NCBI GenBank assembly: GCA_029858145.1
Contig: JAOUFP010000192.1
Span: forward strand, 1-6,185
Source: Nitrospirota bacterium
Lineage (GTDB): Bacteria; Nitrospirota; Thermodesulfovibrionia; Thermodesulfovibrionales; UBA6898
Direction: 5' to 3'
Length of the DNA stretch: 6,185 bases
The notes below the pieces were generated by a model. That model was not told the DNA's origin. It did not search any database and saw only the letters and a list, made by a program, of their open reading frames with translations. Below are positions 1 through 5,885 of this stretch, one piece after another (position 1 is the stretch's first letter; the number at the start of each line of letters is the position of its first letter). The translations under genes and the position numbers were made by a program.

Positions 1-1203
1 CAAGAGTTTGTTCTTTTTATTTATATCCCAATTATAGATGAATTCTAAACCGACACCCTGTTCCGGGAAAAACTCTGTGCGATTTTCCGGTACTTTACAG
101 ACATCAGTAGGGTCAGTAGGATCACAAATAAAATCAGACCCGTGATGAATGCCTCTCTCAACAAGTTTGTCTCTTTGATAATCGATCTGTTTAGCGGTAA
201 TTTTTGTATCCAAAGTCATTTTGTCGGACAGTTTTCCATGATGGCTTAATTCCAGATGAATGTTTCTGGAAGTATGAATGGATTTTTGATCTATTTTATC
301 AGGGTAGTCGGTAGACTGTTGTGTCGTCCAGAAAGCGTAGACACTTTTTTCAGAAAATAAAGCTTTAAAGGTAAAATCCTTGTATCTGAGTTTCCCATAA
401 ATTTCGTAACTCGGATAGATCCAATTAAAATTAGCCTGTTGATCATTCCAGGGGACTGTTCCAAAATCATGAACATAGTTTTGGTAGCCATGACTTTTAT
501 CGCCAAACCCATCATTTTCAGCATAGGTAGCCGAGAACATATATTCACCATCGGAAAATGTTTTCCCGGAAAGAAGATTGTACTGACGAAGATCGTCTTC
601 TGTGGACACATTAACATTTACAATGTTTCCATCTACATCTGCGCCATCTTTAGTGATAATGCTAATAATTCCTAATGAAGCATCTGATCCCCACATGGTA
701 GAACCTGGTCCGGGGATTATTTCAACTCTTTTTACCATATCCAAACCAGGAAATTTATCTGCATTAAAAGCTCCACCTTTAGAAATACCATTTAAAGGAA
801 TACCGTCAAGAAGAAACAGGATTTTATCATTTGAGGTACTTCTAAGACCCCGAGTAGCTATAACAAAGGGCTGGTCTATTCTCGGATAAACATAAAATCC
901 GGGGATAAATTTAACCAGTTCCAAAATAGTGCGTGCTCCGGTACGTTTAATATCTTCTGCCGTAAACACATAAATCGGAGATGGCGCATCAACGATTTTC
1001 TGTGGACGTTTGGAGGCTGAAATTACTTCCACCTTCATCAGTTCTTCCAGACTCATGGCCAAAAGAGTTTCAAGTGGCTTCTCCTCTGAGGTCTCGGCCG
1101 TAGAGGGGAAAACAAGAAAAACAATCAGACTGCTGCAAAACAAAAACGGCAGAATAGCTCTTACGGCAGATATAAAATGAAATAAAAAGGCTAGTATATG
1201 CAT
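1..1203 (-). CDS. TonB-dependent outer-membrane receptor, N-terminal part (3' end beyond window)
   Basis: Outer-membrane receptor of the TonB-dependent family, which imports scarce substrates such as siderophores, cobalamin or metal complexes using TonB energy. The substrate cannot be told from this part. 401 codons stay open from the ATG at 1201-1203 to the left edge. Residues 1-37 form a long hydrophobic signal peptide ending near FPSTAE. A mature N-terminus with SLEELMKVEVISASK (about 51-65) follows, then a plug domain at about 67-190: VFTAEDIKRTGARTI, TRGLRS, ILFLLDGIPLNG (128-139), VKRVEIIPGPGSTMWGSDAS and the closing IISIITK. After about residue 200 the sequence turns into alternating aromatic beta strands of the barrel. 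The start is supported by AAGG at 1215-1218, 11 nt upstream, and by an in-frame stop just before it. Most of the barrel lies outside the window. The gene is visibly more A+T-rich than its neighbours, which may mean transfer. A probable c-di-GMP riboswitch lies in its leader. Family call is secure; substrate unknown. Confidence 0.93.
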   Translation of the reverse strand, partial: MHILAFLFHFISAVRAILPFLFCSSLIVFLVFPSTAETSEEKPLETLLAMSLEELMKVEVISASKRPQKIVDAPSPIYVFTAEDIKRTGARTILELVKFIPGFYVYPRIDQPFVIATRGLRSTSNDKILFLLDGIPLNGISKGGAFNADKFPGLDMVKRVEIIPGPGSTMWGSDASLGIISIITKDGADVDGNIVNVNVSTEDDLRQYNLLSGKTFSDGEYMFSATYAENDGFGDKSHGYQNYVHDFGTVPWNDQQANFNWIYPSYEIYGKLRYKDFTFKALFSEKSVYAFWTTQQSTDYPDKIDQKSIHTSRNIHLELSHHGKLSDKMTLDTKITAKQIDYQRDKLVERGIHHGSDFICDPTDPTDVCKVPENRTEFFPEQGVGLEFIYNWDINKKNKLL

Positions 1204-1230
1204 AATTGTTTTCGCCTTTTAAAGTTTCAA

Positions 1231-1260
1231 CCCTCAGCTTATAGCATTCGCAGCTGCAGG
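1231..1260 (-). promoter_or_regulatory. Hairpin in the receptor 5' leader, upstream of the ribosome binding site
   Basis: On the minus strand CCTGCAGCT (1252-1260) pairs with AGCTGAGGG (1231-1239). This gives nine positions with one G/A mismatch and one wobble, around a 12-nt loop. It sits between the riboswitch T-run and the AAGG ribosome binding site at 1215-1218, so it could stabilise the leader or tune translation. No T-run follows it, so it is not an ordinary terminator. Function is inferred only from position. Confidence 0.35.
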
Positions 1261-1271
1261 ACATTAAAAAC

Positions 1272-1381
1272 AAAAAAGCGGACTTACCTTCAGATTGCTT
1301 CAATCCTTCGGCAGCCCGGCTGTCTTGAATCTGCGGATAAGACCCGTTGCTTTCAGCCCGTCCCTCACGGGACGTTGAGCT
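1272..1381 (-). ncRNA. Probable c-di-GMP-I (GEMM-type) riboswitch with downstream platform
   Basis: Leader RNA of the receptor gene. The aptamer core folds as a three-stem junction. P1 pairs AGCUC (1377-1381) with GGGCU (1313-1317). P2 pairs CGUCCC (1369-1374) with GGGACG (1359-1364) across a GUGA tetraloop, a GNRA loop as usual in this class. P3 pairs GUCUU (1339-1343) with AAGAC (1322-1326). The linker GAAAGCAACGGGUC and the 3' strand AGCCGGGCUGCCGAAG resemble the AAAGC...CGGGUCU and AGCCGGGUUGCCG blocks I recall from GEMM aptamers of Geobacter-like bacteria. Downstream, CAGAUU in the P3 loop (1328-1333) is fully complementary to AAUCUG (1291-1296), and a run of six U follows at 1272-1277, so a transcriptional switch is plausible. 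Deviations: the canonical GACGCAAAGC reads GGGCUGAAAGC here and the J1/2 segment is CAAC, so it may be a variant subclass or recognise a related dinucleotide. Class assignment is from memory of the consensus, not from a covariance search. Confidence 0.62.
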
Positions 1382-1408
1382 TTTTCGGTGATAAATCGAT
1401 TACACTCT

Positions 1409-1414
1409 CTTATA
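1409..1414 (-). promoter_or_regulatory. Possible -10 box for the riboswitch/receptor transcript
   Basis: TATAAG on the minus strand, 28 nt upstream of riboswitch stem P1, lies in a very A+T-rich stretch (about 1411-1465). The position suits a sigma-70 promoter whose transcript would begin just before the aptamer. No good -35 hexamer is seen at 16-18 bp spacing, so this is tentative. Confidence 0.3.
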
Positions 1415-1440
1415 GGTTAAAAATCAAATTAATTATTCTA

Positions 1441-1859
1441 ATTAATTAATAAATAATTTAAAACAGTTGGCACAGTGAAAATACGAATTTTAGAGTAACG
1501 TGCACAAGTTAGCTTCGTTCGTTTATGGACAATAACTTCGTTTTTCACTTATGCCTGACGCGTTTATTTGCAGAAGAAACCTAGAGAATTCTGCTGTGTC
1601 CCGGGGATGTTTGTTACAAGGGGTTCTCCGCATCAACCAAAAACATTGAACGTTGTGAGTTTCTGTGAGCATTTGACGAGAGTTGAGTCGTCTCATTTTT
1701 GAAGAGTTGGAGGTGGCTCTCTCACCGTCTCCCAGCGCAGCAAGGGTGAGGGTTATCAGGCGTATTCAAAATTTCGGATGATCTATCTGCCCCGTGAACG
1801 ATAGCGAGAAAGTGGGGACCATAGCGGCCACTGGTTGTGCAATGCAGGAACGGGGAGAA
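1441..1859. other. Intergenic stretch without a recognisable gene
   Basis: No convincing coding region was found here on either strand. The left part (to about 1560) is A+T-rich like the receptor region, and the right part is more mixed. It holds two loose direct copies of a TTAGCTTCGTT / ATAACTTCGTT word near 1510-1545, a small inverted repeat GACGA...TCGTC (1675-1692) followed by a short T-run, and the longer inverted repeat listed separately. It may be decayed DNA at the junction between the A+T-rich receptor locus and the rest of the chromosome, but no element ends or gene remnants can be named. Confidence 0.4.
1719..1752. repeat. Inverted repeat, 8-bp stem, unknown role
   Basis: CTCTCACC at 1719-1726 pairs with GGTGAGGG at 1745-1752 (one G-T wobble) around an 18-nt loop. 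Neither side is followed by a T-run, so it is not a typical terminator. It could be an isolated intergenic repeat unit of the REP kind, but only one copy is present in this window. Confidence 0.3.
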
Positions 1860-1884
1860 ACAGGTTCAGAAGGCCGGAACCTGT
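1860..1884 (-). terminator. Probable terminator of the 177-residue membrane protein gene
   Basis: A perfect 8-bp inverted repeat, ACAGGTTC and GAACCTGT, around a 9-nt loop, lies 31 bp downstream of the stop codon of the minus-strand gene at 1916-2449. On the minus strand the stem runs into TTTCTCC, a weak T-tract. Position and symmetry fit a Rho-independent terminator, but the short T-tract makes this moderate. Confidence 0.42.
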
Positions 1885-1915
1885 GACGGGTGCAGGAAGC
1901 ACTGTAAAGAGGTGA

Positions 1916-2449
1916 TTACTGATCCTCCGCAGGAACTTCGGGAGAATAGTTAAATTCCTCTGTCGTGAATGCCTGAACGCTGAAAATAACCAAAGAAATG
2001 AATCCCCAGAGAAGACCGACAACGACGCCGGCGTCGATGATGCCACGCCATGGCTGATGAAGAAGGCGGACCATGACAATGAGAACGATGATAGCCGACG
2101 TTACCGAAAAGGAAGTGATCTTTCTTCTCCTGGACGCGTAAAAAAACCCCATGCAGAAAAACGGGGCGAGCAGGGCATGGAGTGCCCGGGGGTGGTTCTT
2201 CAGGTAAAGGGCCCGGGCTGCCACCCTCGGAGAAAACGCCTTCTGGAAGCCGCGGTAGCCTTCGGCAAAGGACATGAACAGGAGGACAAGGAAGAGGGAA
2301 ACCCAGTGATACCAGGAAAAAGCATAGGAAAAGGAGTCGATTGCCACATGAGAAAGCCGGTAAACAGCGCTCCCCAGCAGCAATAAAACCCCTGTCAGTC
2401 CCCAGATCGCTCCAAATATTCCCATAGGTATCTCGATATTCCGCTCCAT
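1916..2449 (-). CDS. Conserved multi-pass inner-membrane protein of unknown function
   Basis: 177 residues, mostly hydrophobic, with about five likely membrane segments: roughly 9-27, 46-63, 88-106, 113-130 and 138-160. Polar conserved-looking stretches lie between them: AEGYRGFQKAFSPRVAARA (62-80), CMGFFYASRRRKI and PWRGIIDAGVVVGL (133-146). I recall this pattern (EGYRGFQ, SPRVAAR, PWRGI.DAGVV.GL) from an uncharacterised family in marine and other proteobacteria, with no assigned reaction. There is no signal peptide or catalytic motif. The start is uncertain. The ATG at 2447-2449 has no Shine-Dalgarno sequence and overlaps a TATAAT on the same strand (2448-2453), while an in-frame ATG at 2423-2425 (residue 9, MGIFGAIWG) would fit just before the first membrane segment. 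It is transcribed divergently from the DUF389 gene, and a hairpin follows the stop. That it is a real gene is well supported by the coherent membrane topology and motifs; its function is unknown. Confidence 0.85.
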   Translation of the reverse strand: MERNIEIPMGIFGAIWGLTGVLLLLGSAVYRLSHVAIDSFSYAFSWYHWVSLFLVLLFMSFAEGYRGFQKAFSPRVAARALYLKNHPRALHALLAPFFCMGFFYASRRRKITSFSVTSAIIVLIVMVRLLHQPWRGIIDAGVVVGLLWGFISLVIFSVQAFTTEEFNYSPEVPAEDQ

Positions 2450-2470
2450 TATAGCAAATTATGCGCATGA

Positions 2471-2484
2471 CATTTCGGGAAATG
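2471..2484. promoter_or_regulatory. Dyad in the divergent intergenic region, possible operator
   Basis: CATTTC and GAAATG form perfect 6-bp arms around a central GG, in the 81-bp gap between two divergently transcribed membrane-protein genes. A symmetric site here could serve a dimeric regulator acting on both genes. With only a 2-nt centre it would be a poor RNA hairpin unless the loop opens to CGGG. No regulator gene is next to it. Confidence 0.3.
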
Positions 2485-2507
2485 AAGCAGGCCCGGATAA
2501 ATATGAC

Positions 2508-2530
2508 AGGAGGGAAGGCAACGCAAGGAG
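2508..2530 (+). promoter_or_regulatory. Ribosome binding region with ambiguous spacing before the DUF389 gene
   Basis: Two purine-rich candidates precede the ATG at 2531. AGGAGGG at 2508-2514 lies 16 nt away, which is too far. AAGGAG at 2525-2530 touches the ATG, which is too close. Later in-frame ATGs at 2549 and 2567 lie 18 and 36 nt past AAGGAG. The reading frame has a stop at 2504-2506, so translation cannot begin further upstream with this frame intact. Confidence 0.45.
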
Positions 2531-4216
2531 ATGAAATTCAGAACATGGATGCAATATAATGTATTCATGATCCAGTCAAAGCTGCTCGCGAGGGCGTTCT
2601 TCTTTATAAAGAGGTGGCTCGGAAAAAAGGCCTCCAAAATAGACCATAGCGAGGTCCTCAAGGATATCTATCTCGAATCCACGATCTCAACGTCTTATTT
2701 CCTGCTGCTGACTATCGCGAACCTGATCGCGCTGAGCGGGCTGATCACCAACAGCGCGCCGGCGATCATCGGCGCCATGCTCATTTCCCCCCTGATGTCC
2801 CCGATGCTCAGCATCGGCTTTGCCTTTATTACCGGCGACCAGTATGTATGGACAAAATCCCTGAAAAAAATAGTGCTGGGTGTGGCACTGACCATTGTTG
2901 CCGCGGCCTTTGCCACCTACCTTTCTCCCTTAAAGGATGTGACCAGTGAGATCCTCTCGAGGACAAGGCCGAACCTCTATGACCTCATCGTGGCCCTTCT
3001 CGCGGGAGCTGCCGGAGCCGCGGCCCTCTGTACGAAGAAAAACTATTTGACCATAGTGCCGGGCGTTGCGATCGCCACAGCGGTCATCCCTCCGCTCAGC
3101 GTCGCGGGCTTCGGCATCGGCATCTGGAATTTCCGTATTTTCGCGGGCGGCTTTTTCCTCTTTTTTACGAACTTTGTCGCGATCGTTATCGCGACCTGTC
3201 TGGTCTTTTTTCTTTATGGTTTCAGGCCCGTGATAATTGGAGAAGAGAGCCTGACGCAGCTTAAAAGAAGGGTCGGTTACCTCTCGGTTATACTCGTTCT
3301 GATATCCATCCCTCTTTTCTATACCCTTCATCAGTCCATCGCGGCGGTCAGATTGAGGGGCACGATAGAGTCGGTGCTGAAGAACAGCCTTAACCGGGAA
3401 GGTCAGTCCCGCCTCTCTACGTTCAGTTATCTGAAAAGGAAGGACGGAAAACTTGAAATCAACTCTACCGTCAACACGATAAGCTATATGAAAGAGAAAG
3501 AGGTTTCGGTTGTCGAAAAGAATCTCGAAGATGCCCTCAGGAAGGAGGTAAAACTCTACCTCGAACAGATACAGGTCCAGCCCGGAGGGCTGAAGGAGCC
3601 GAAGGTGAAGGCGTCTCTCGAGCCTGCAATCGCGCCGCCGAAGCCTCCGCAGGAGATCATCAAGAGTTCCCGGGAGGGGACCCTGGCGGTGATCCGCCAA
3701 TCCGCAGAGAAGATCGAAAAGGTCATAGCCCCGTCAACGATAGCTGATTTCAATGTGGCCTTTCACGATAAATCCTTCAAAATCTCGATGATGATGAAGG
3801 TGAAACGGGACAAGCCGCTTTCCGAGGAAGAGATCCTCTGGCTGAGAAGAATTATCGCGACTGATCTGAATATCCCGGTGGACCTGACGGTTGAGACAGT
3901 GCCGTTTGTGCCCCTGATTATATTTGGAAAGGGGCAGACGGCGTTGACCCCGGAAATGAAACAGACCATCATGACTGTCAGGGACATCTCGGGAAAGAAT
4001 GAGGATCTGAATCTCATGGTCGAAGCCTATACAGGGACGTACGATCTCAGAAAACATCTGATGAAACTGTCGGACGAGCGGGTGGCCGCGGTCAGGGATG
4101 TCCTCATCAGGGAATGCAATATCCGGCCTGAAAGGATAGAGACTGTGGTGCGCAGGAGCAAAAAAATCGAGGCGCCTGCCGTCAAAATCTCTGTCCTTAG
4201 CCCGGAAGGCGGCTGA
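2531..4216 (+). CDS. DUF389 family membrane protein with C-terminal OmpA-like domain
   Basis: 561 residues. Residues about 42-270 form a DUF389 (uncharacterised hydrophobic) domain, with the hallmark SGLITNSAPAIIGAMLISPL (69-88) then MSPMLSIGFAFITGD, and about seven membrane segments (roughly 52-70, 75-99, 112-131, 151-167, 171-197, 202-230, 248-267). The later PGVAIATAVIPPLSVAGFG segment (177-195) is also typical. Residues 270-455 are a soluble, charged region with a proline-rich linker near 365-375. Residues about 458-555 resemble an OmpA-like domain: FGKGQTALTPEM, then MVEAYTGTYD, then LSDERVAAVRDVLI (513-526) and IRPERIE. The Arg of the LS..R motif is kept (R517), but the Asp of the usual TD pair is Gly (G502), so peptidoglycan binding may be weakened or lost. 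DUF389 has no established biochemical role. The stop overlaps the ATG of the MscS gene by 1 nt, indicating coupling. The start is uncertain (2531, 2549 or 2567). DUF389 call strong, OmpA-like call good. Confidence 0.92.
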   Translation: MKFRTWMQYNVFMIQSKLLARAFFFIKRWLGKKASKIDHSEVLKDIYLESTISTSYFLLLTIANLIALSGLITNSAPAIIGAMLISPLMSPMLSIGFAFITGDQYVWTKSLKKIVLGVALTIVAAAFATYLSPLKDVTSEILSRTRPNLYDLIVALLAGAAGAAALCTKKNYLTIVPGVAIATAVIPPLSVAGFGIGIWNFRIFAGGFFLFFTNFVAIVIATCLVFFLYGFRPVIIGEESLTQLKRRVGYLSVILVLISIPLFYTLHQSIAAVRLRGTIESVLKNSLNREGQSRLSTFSYLKRKDGKLEINSTVNTISYMKEKEVSVVEKNLEDALRKEVKLYLEQIQVQPGGLKEPKVKASLEPAIAPPKPPQEIIKSSREGTLAVIRQSAEKIEKVIAPSTIADFNVAFHDKSFKISMMMKVKRDKPLSEEEILWLRRIIATDLNIPVDLTVETVPFVPLIIFGKGQTALTPEMKQTIMTVRDISGKNEDLNLMVEAYTGTYDLRKHLMKLSDERVAAVRDVLIRECNIRPERIETVVRRSKKIEAPAVKISVLSPEGG

Positions 4217-5119
4217 TGAACACGATATTCGATGATATTCTCCCAAGCGGCCCTTCCGGGAAGATACTCTCTTCACTTATCCTGTTGCTTTGCATTGTTC
4301 TTGCCGTTAGCCTTCTCAAAAGATACCTCCCCAGATATATAAAGGACAGGGATGTCCGGTATTATGCCCGAAAGTATATCTCTTTTTTCGGCTATACTGT
4401 TGGCTTCCTCATTCTTGCCTCTCTCTTCAGCGACCGTCTTGGCCGCCTCACGGTCATATTCGGGATTGCAGGCGCGGGGGGTTGCCTTTGCATTGCAGGA
4501 GGTGATCGCAAGCATAGCAGGATGGACTGCGGTTGCATTCAGCAGTTTCTATAAAATCGGCGACCGTGTCCAGTTGGGAGGCATCAAGGGCGACGTGATC
4601 GATAGCGGGATTTTGCGTACCACTATCATGGAATGCGGCGAATGGGTAAAGTCGGATCTTTACACAGGCAGAATTGTGAGGGTCGCCAACAGTTTCGTCT
4701 TCAAGGAGCCTGTCTACAACTATTCGGGAGACTTTCCCTTTCTCTGGGACGAGATAGCCATCCCCATAAAGCACGGATCTGACTCCGGACTGGCAAGGAA
4801 AATCCTTCAGGCCATTGCTGAAGAAACCGTTGGCGCATATGCTGCTTCCGCCAAGGAGTCATGGGGGAGGATGGTCTCTAAATACCGTATAGAGGACGCA
4901 AAAATTGATCCTGCGGTGACGCTTGTTGTTACGGATAACTGGCTTGAGTTCTCAGTCCGTTACGCTGTTGATTACAAAAATCGGCGTTCTACAAAAGACG
5001 CGCTTTTTACCGGGATACTTGAGGAATTTGCGAAATACCCTGACAAAATCGCGATTGCCTCTACGACGGTCCATCTTGTAGATGCGCCAACCCTTGACGT
5101 AAGGATCAGTGAACAATAG
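4216..5119 (+). pseudogene. MscS-family small-conductance mechanosensitive channel, frameshifted
   Basis: This gene encodes a tension-gated channel of the MscS family, which releases solutes from the cytoplasm on hypo-osmotic shock. The start ATG at 4216 overlaps the DUF389 stop (TGATG), with GGAAGG at 4204-4209 as ribosome binding site. The first frame gives residues 1 to about 88: membrane segments near 18-35 and 52-71, then LTVIFGIAGAG, and it ends 24 residues later in unrelated sequence at 4554. The second frame resumes exactly there with VAFALQEVIASIAGW and KIGDRVQLGGIKGDVIDSG, the pore helix and beta domain of MscS, and continues to the TAG at 5117-5119. Removing one G from the G6 run at 4476-4481 restores a 300-residue protein, a normal length for compact MscS channels. 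The rest of the second frame is intact and well conserved in style, so either the mutation is recent, the base is a sequencing error, or the tract slips. If real and unrepaired, only a truncated product without the full pore would form. Confidence 0.88.
4476..4481 (+). repeat. G6 homopolymer at the MscS frameshift
   Basis: Six consecutive G residues in the GIAGAG(V)A pore-helix codons. Five G would give GCG GGG GTT GCC (A-G-V-A) in one frame; six give GCG GGG GGT TGC (A-G-G-C) and break the gene. Homopolymer length error or slippage is the simplest explanation of the frame change. Confidence 0.8.
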
Positions 5120-5152
5120 AGCAAAGCTGCTGCCAGCCGGAAAATGTTCTAA

Positions 5153-5178
5153 TCAGGCCTGAAGGGGCGGTTCCCCCT
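5153..5178. terminator. Palindromes at the convergent gene junction, possible weak terminator
   Basis: The 57-bp gap between the plus-strand channel gene and the minus-strand coiled-coil gene holds TCAGGCCTGA (5153-5162), a perfect 10-bp palindrome. Next to it, AGGGG pairs with CCCCT (5163-5167 with 5174-5178). The second stem overlaps the stop codon of the minus-strand gene. No T-run follows on either strand, so intrinsic termination is only a possibility suggested by position between convergent genes. Confidence 0.3.
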
Positions 5179-5860
5179 ATGAGCTTACCTTTATCAGTTT
5201 GCTCATGTCATGCCACAGGAGGTCTACCCTGTTTATCGCCGCGGAAAGATCCGTGTCGATCTCGCTCTTTGCCTTCCTGAGGGTCCCCTGGAGGTCTTCG
5301 ACCGCCTTCCTGTTCTCGTCTGATGCCATGGTTCTTGCTTTTTCGAGCAGATCTGAAATGCTTTCGAGTTCATTCTTTGCATTCCCTATGTTTTTCGCAA
5401 CGAGATCCACCTTCGCCTTCAGAACGTTCCCCCGTATCCCTGCCATCAATGCATTGAACAGGCTCTTCTGTATATTCGCCCGCGTCTCTTTCCCCAGTTT
5501 ATCAAGGGCCTCCATCTGCTTTTTAATCGCGTCTGCAGACTCAGCCTTCTGCTTTTTTATCTCTTCACCGGCGGCGGACAGTCCTTTATTCAGGCTCTCC
5601 TCAGTTGAAGCAAGCTTTGCGGCAAGCGCGTTTATGGTCTTGATGATCTTCTGCGCGTCAGCGTCAGCCGGCAGATGGAAATCCTTTCTTGCCTCCTCTT
5701 CCTGTTTCACGAAAGCCTCTGTTTTTTGCAGCCTTTCGGATAAGTCCTTAACTTCCGTTCTGATGGCCGCTGTTTCCTTTTCGATCATTATGGGCAGACC
5801 GTAATACCCTGCTGCAACGACCCCGGCTATGATGACAACCACTGCCAAAAGTGTCTTCAT
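5177..5860 (-). CDS. Membrane-anchored coiled-coil protein of unknown function
   Basis: 227 residues. An N-terminal hydrophobic segment (about 4-24, TLLAVVVIIAGVVAAGYYGL) after a single Lys serves as signal anchor or signal peptide, with no clear cleavage motif. The rest is almost entirely helical and charged, rich in Glu, Lys, Ala and Leu with heptad-like spacing (about 28-60 and 75-130, then 145-225), as in extended coiled coils. Cysteine is absent and no enzyme motif is seen. The protein therefore probably sits on the outer face of the inner membrane and acts structurally or as a scaffold, but I do not recognise a named family. The start at ATG 5858-5860 is supported by GGGAGG just upstream (5866-5873 region). 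It lies 25 bp after the small helical gene at 5886-6185 on the same strand, so the two are probably co-transcribed, with the promoter beyond the right edge. Confidence 0.85.
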   Translation of the reverse strand: MKTLLAVVVIIAGVVAAGYYGLPIMIEKETAAIRTEVKDLSERLQKTEAFVKQEEEARKDFHLPADADAQKIIKTINALAAKLASTEESLNKGLSAAGEEIKKQKAESADAIKKQMEALDKLGKETRANIQKSLFNALMAGIRGNVLKAKVDLVAKNIGNAKNELESISDLLEKARTMASDENRKAVEDLQGTLRKAKSEIDTDLSAAINRVDLLWHDMSKLIKVSS

Positions 5861-5885
5861 GAAAACCTCCCTCTTTTATCAACTG

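Noticed and set aside
291..617. 108-codon minus-strand reading frame inside the receptor
   Set aside because: It is out of frame with the receptor, whose continuous frame with clear plug-domain motifs covers the same bases.
1272..1381. Cobalamin riboswitch upstream of the TonB receptor
   Set aside because: It was considered because cobalamin receptors often have one, but the B12-box type blocks are absent and the three-stem GNRA layout fits c-di-GMP-I better.
1198..1449. 83-codon plus-strand reading frame opposite the receptor leader
   Set aside because: It runs antisense to the riboswitch and leader hairpin, has no ribosome binding site and does not resemble a protein family.
1441..1859. 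Insertion sequence or transposase remnant
   Set aside because: No terminal inverted repeats, target duplication or transposase-like reading frame could be found in this stretch.
1783..2079. 98-codon minus-strand reading frame overlapping the 177-residue membrane gene
   Set aside because: It overlaps the better supported gene in another frame and has no domain-like pattern.
2930..3700. 256-codon minus-strand reading frame opposite the DUF389 gene
   Set aside because: It is highly Arg/Asp-rich, typical of an antisense shadow of a coding strand; the plus-strand protein is recognisable.
3734..4276. 180-codon minus-strand reading frame opposite the OmpA-like part
   Set aside because: It is an antisense shadow with no recognisable domain, and it crosses the coupled DUF389/MscS junction.
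4470..4490. Programmed ribosomal frameshift in the MscS gene
   Set aside because: The required change is +1 at a G-run with no stop codon or stimulatory structure evident nearby; a length error or slippage of G6 is simpler.
5199..5804. 201-codon plus-strand reading frame opposite the coiled-coil gene
   Set aside because: Its Ser/Phe/Ala-rich composition is what the complement of a Lys/Glu/Ala-rich coiled coil gives; the minus gene has a good ribosome binding site and anchor.
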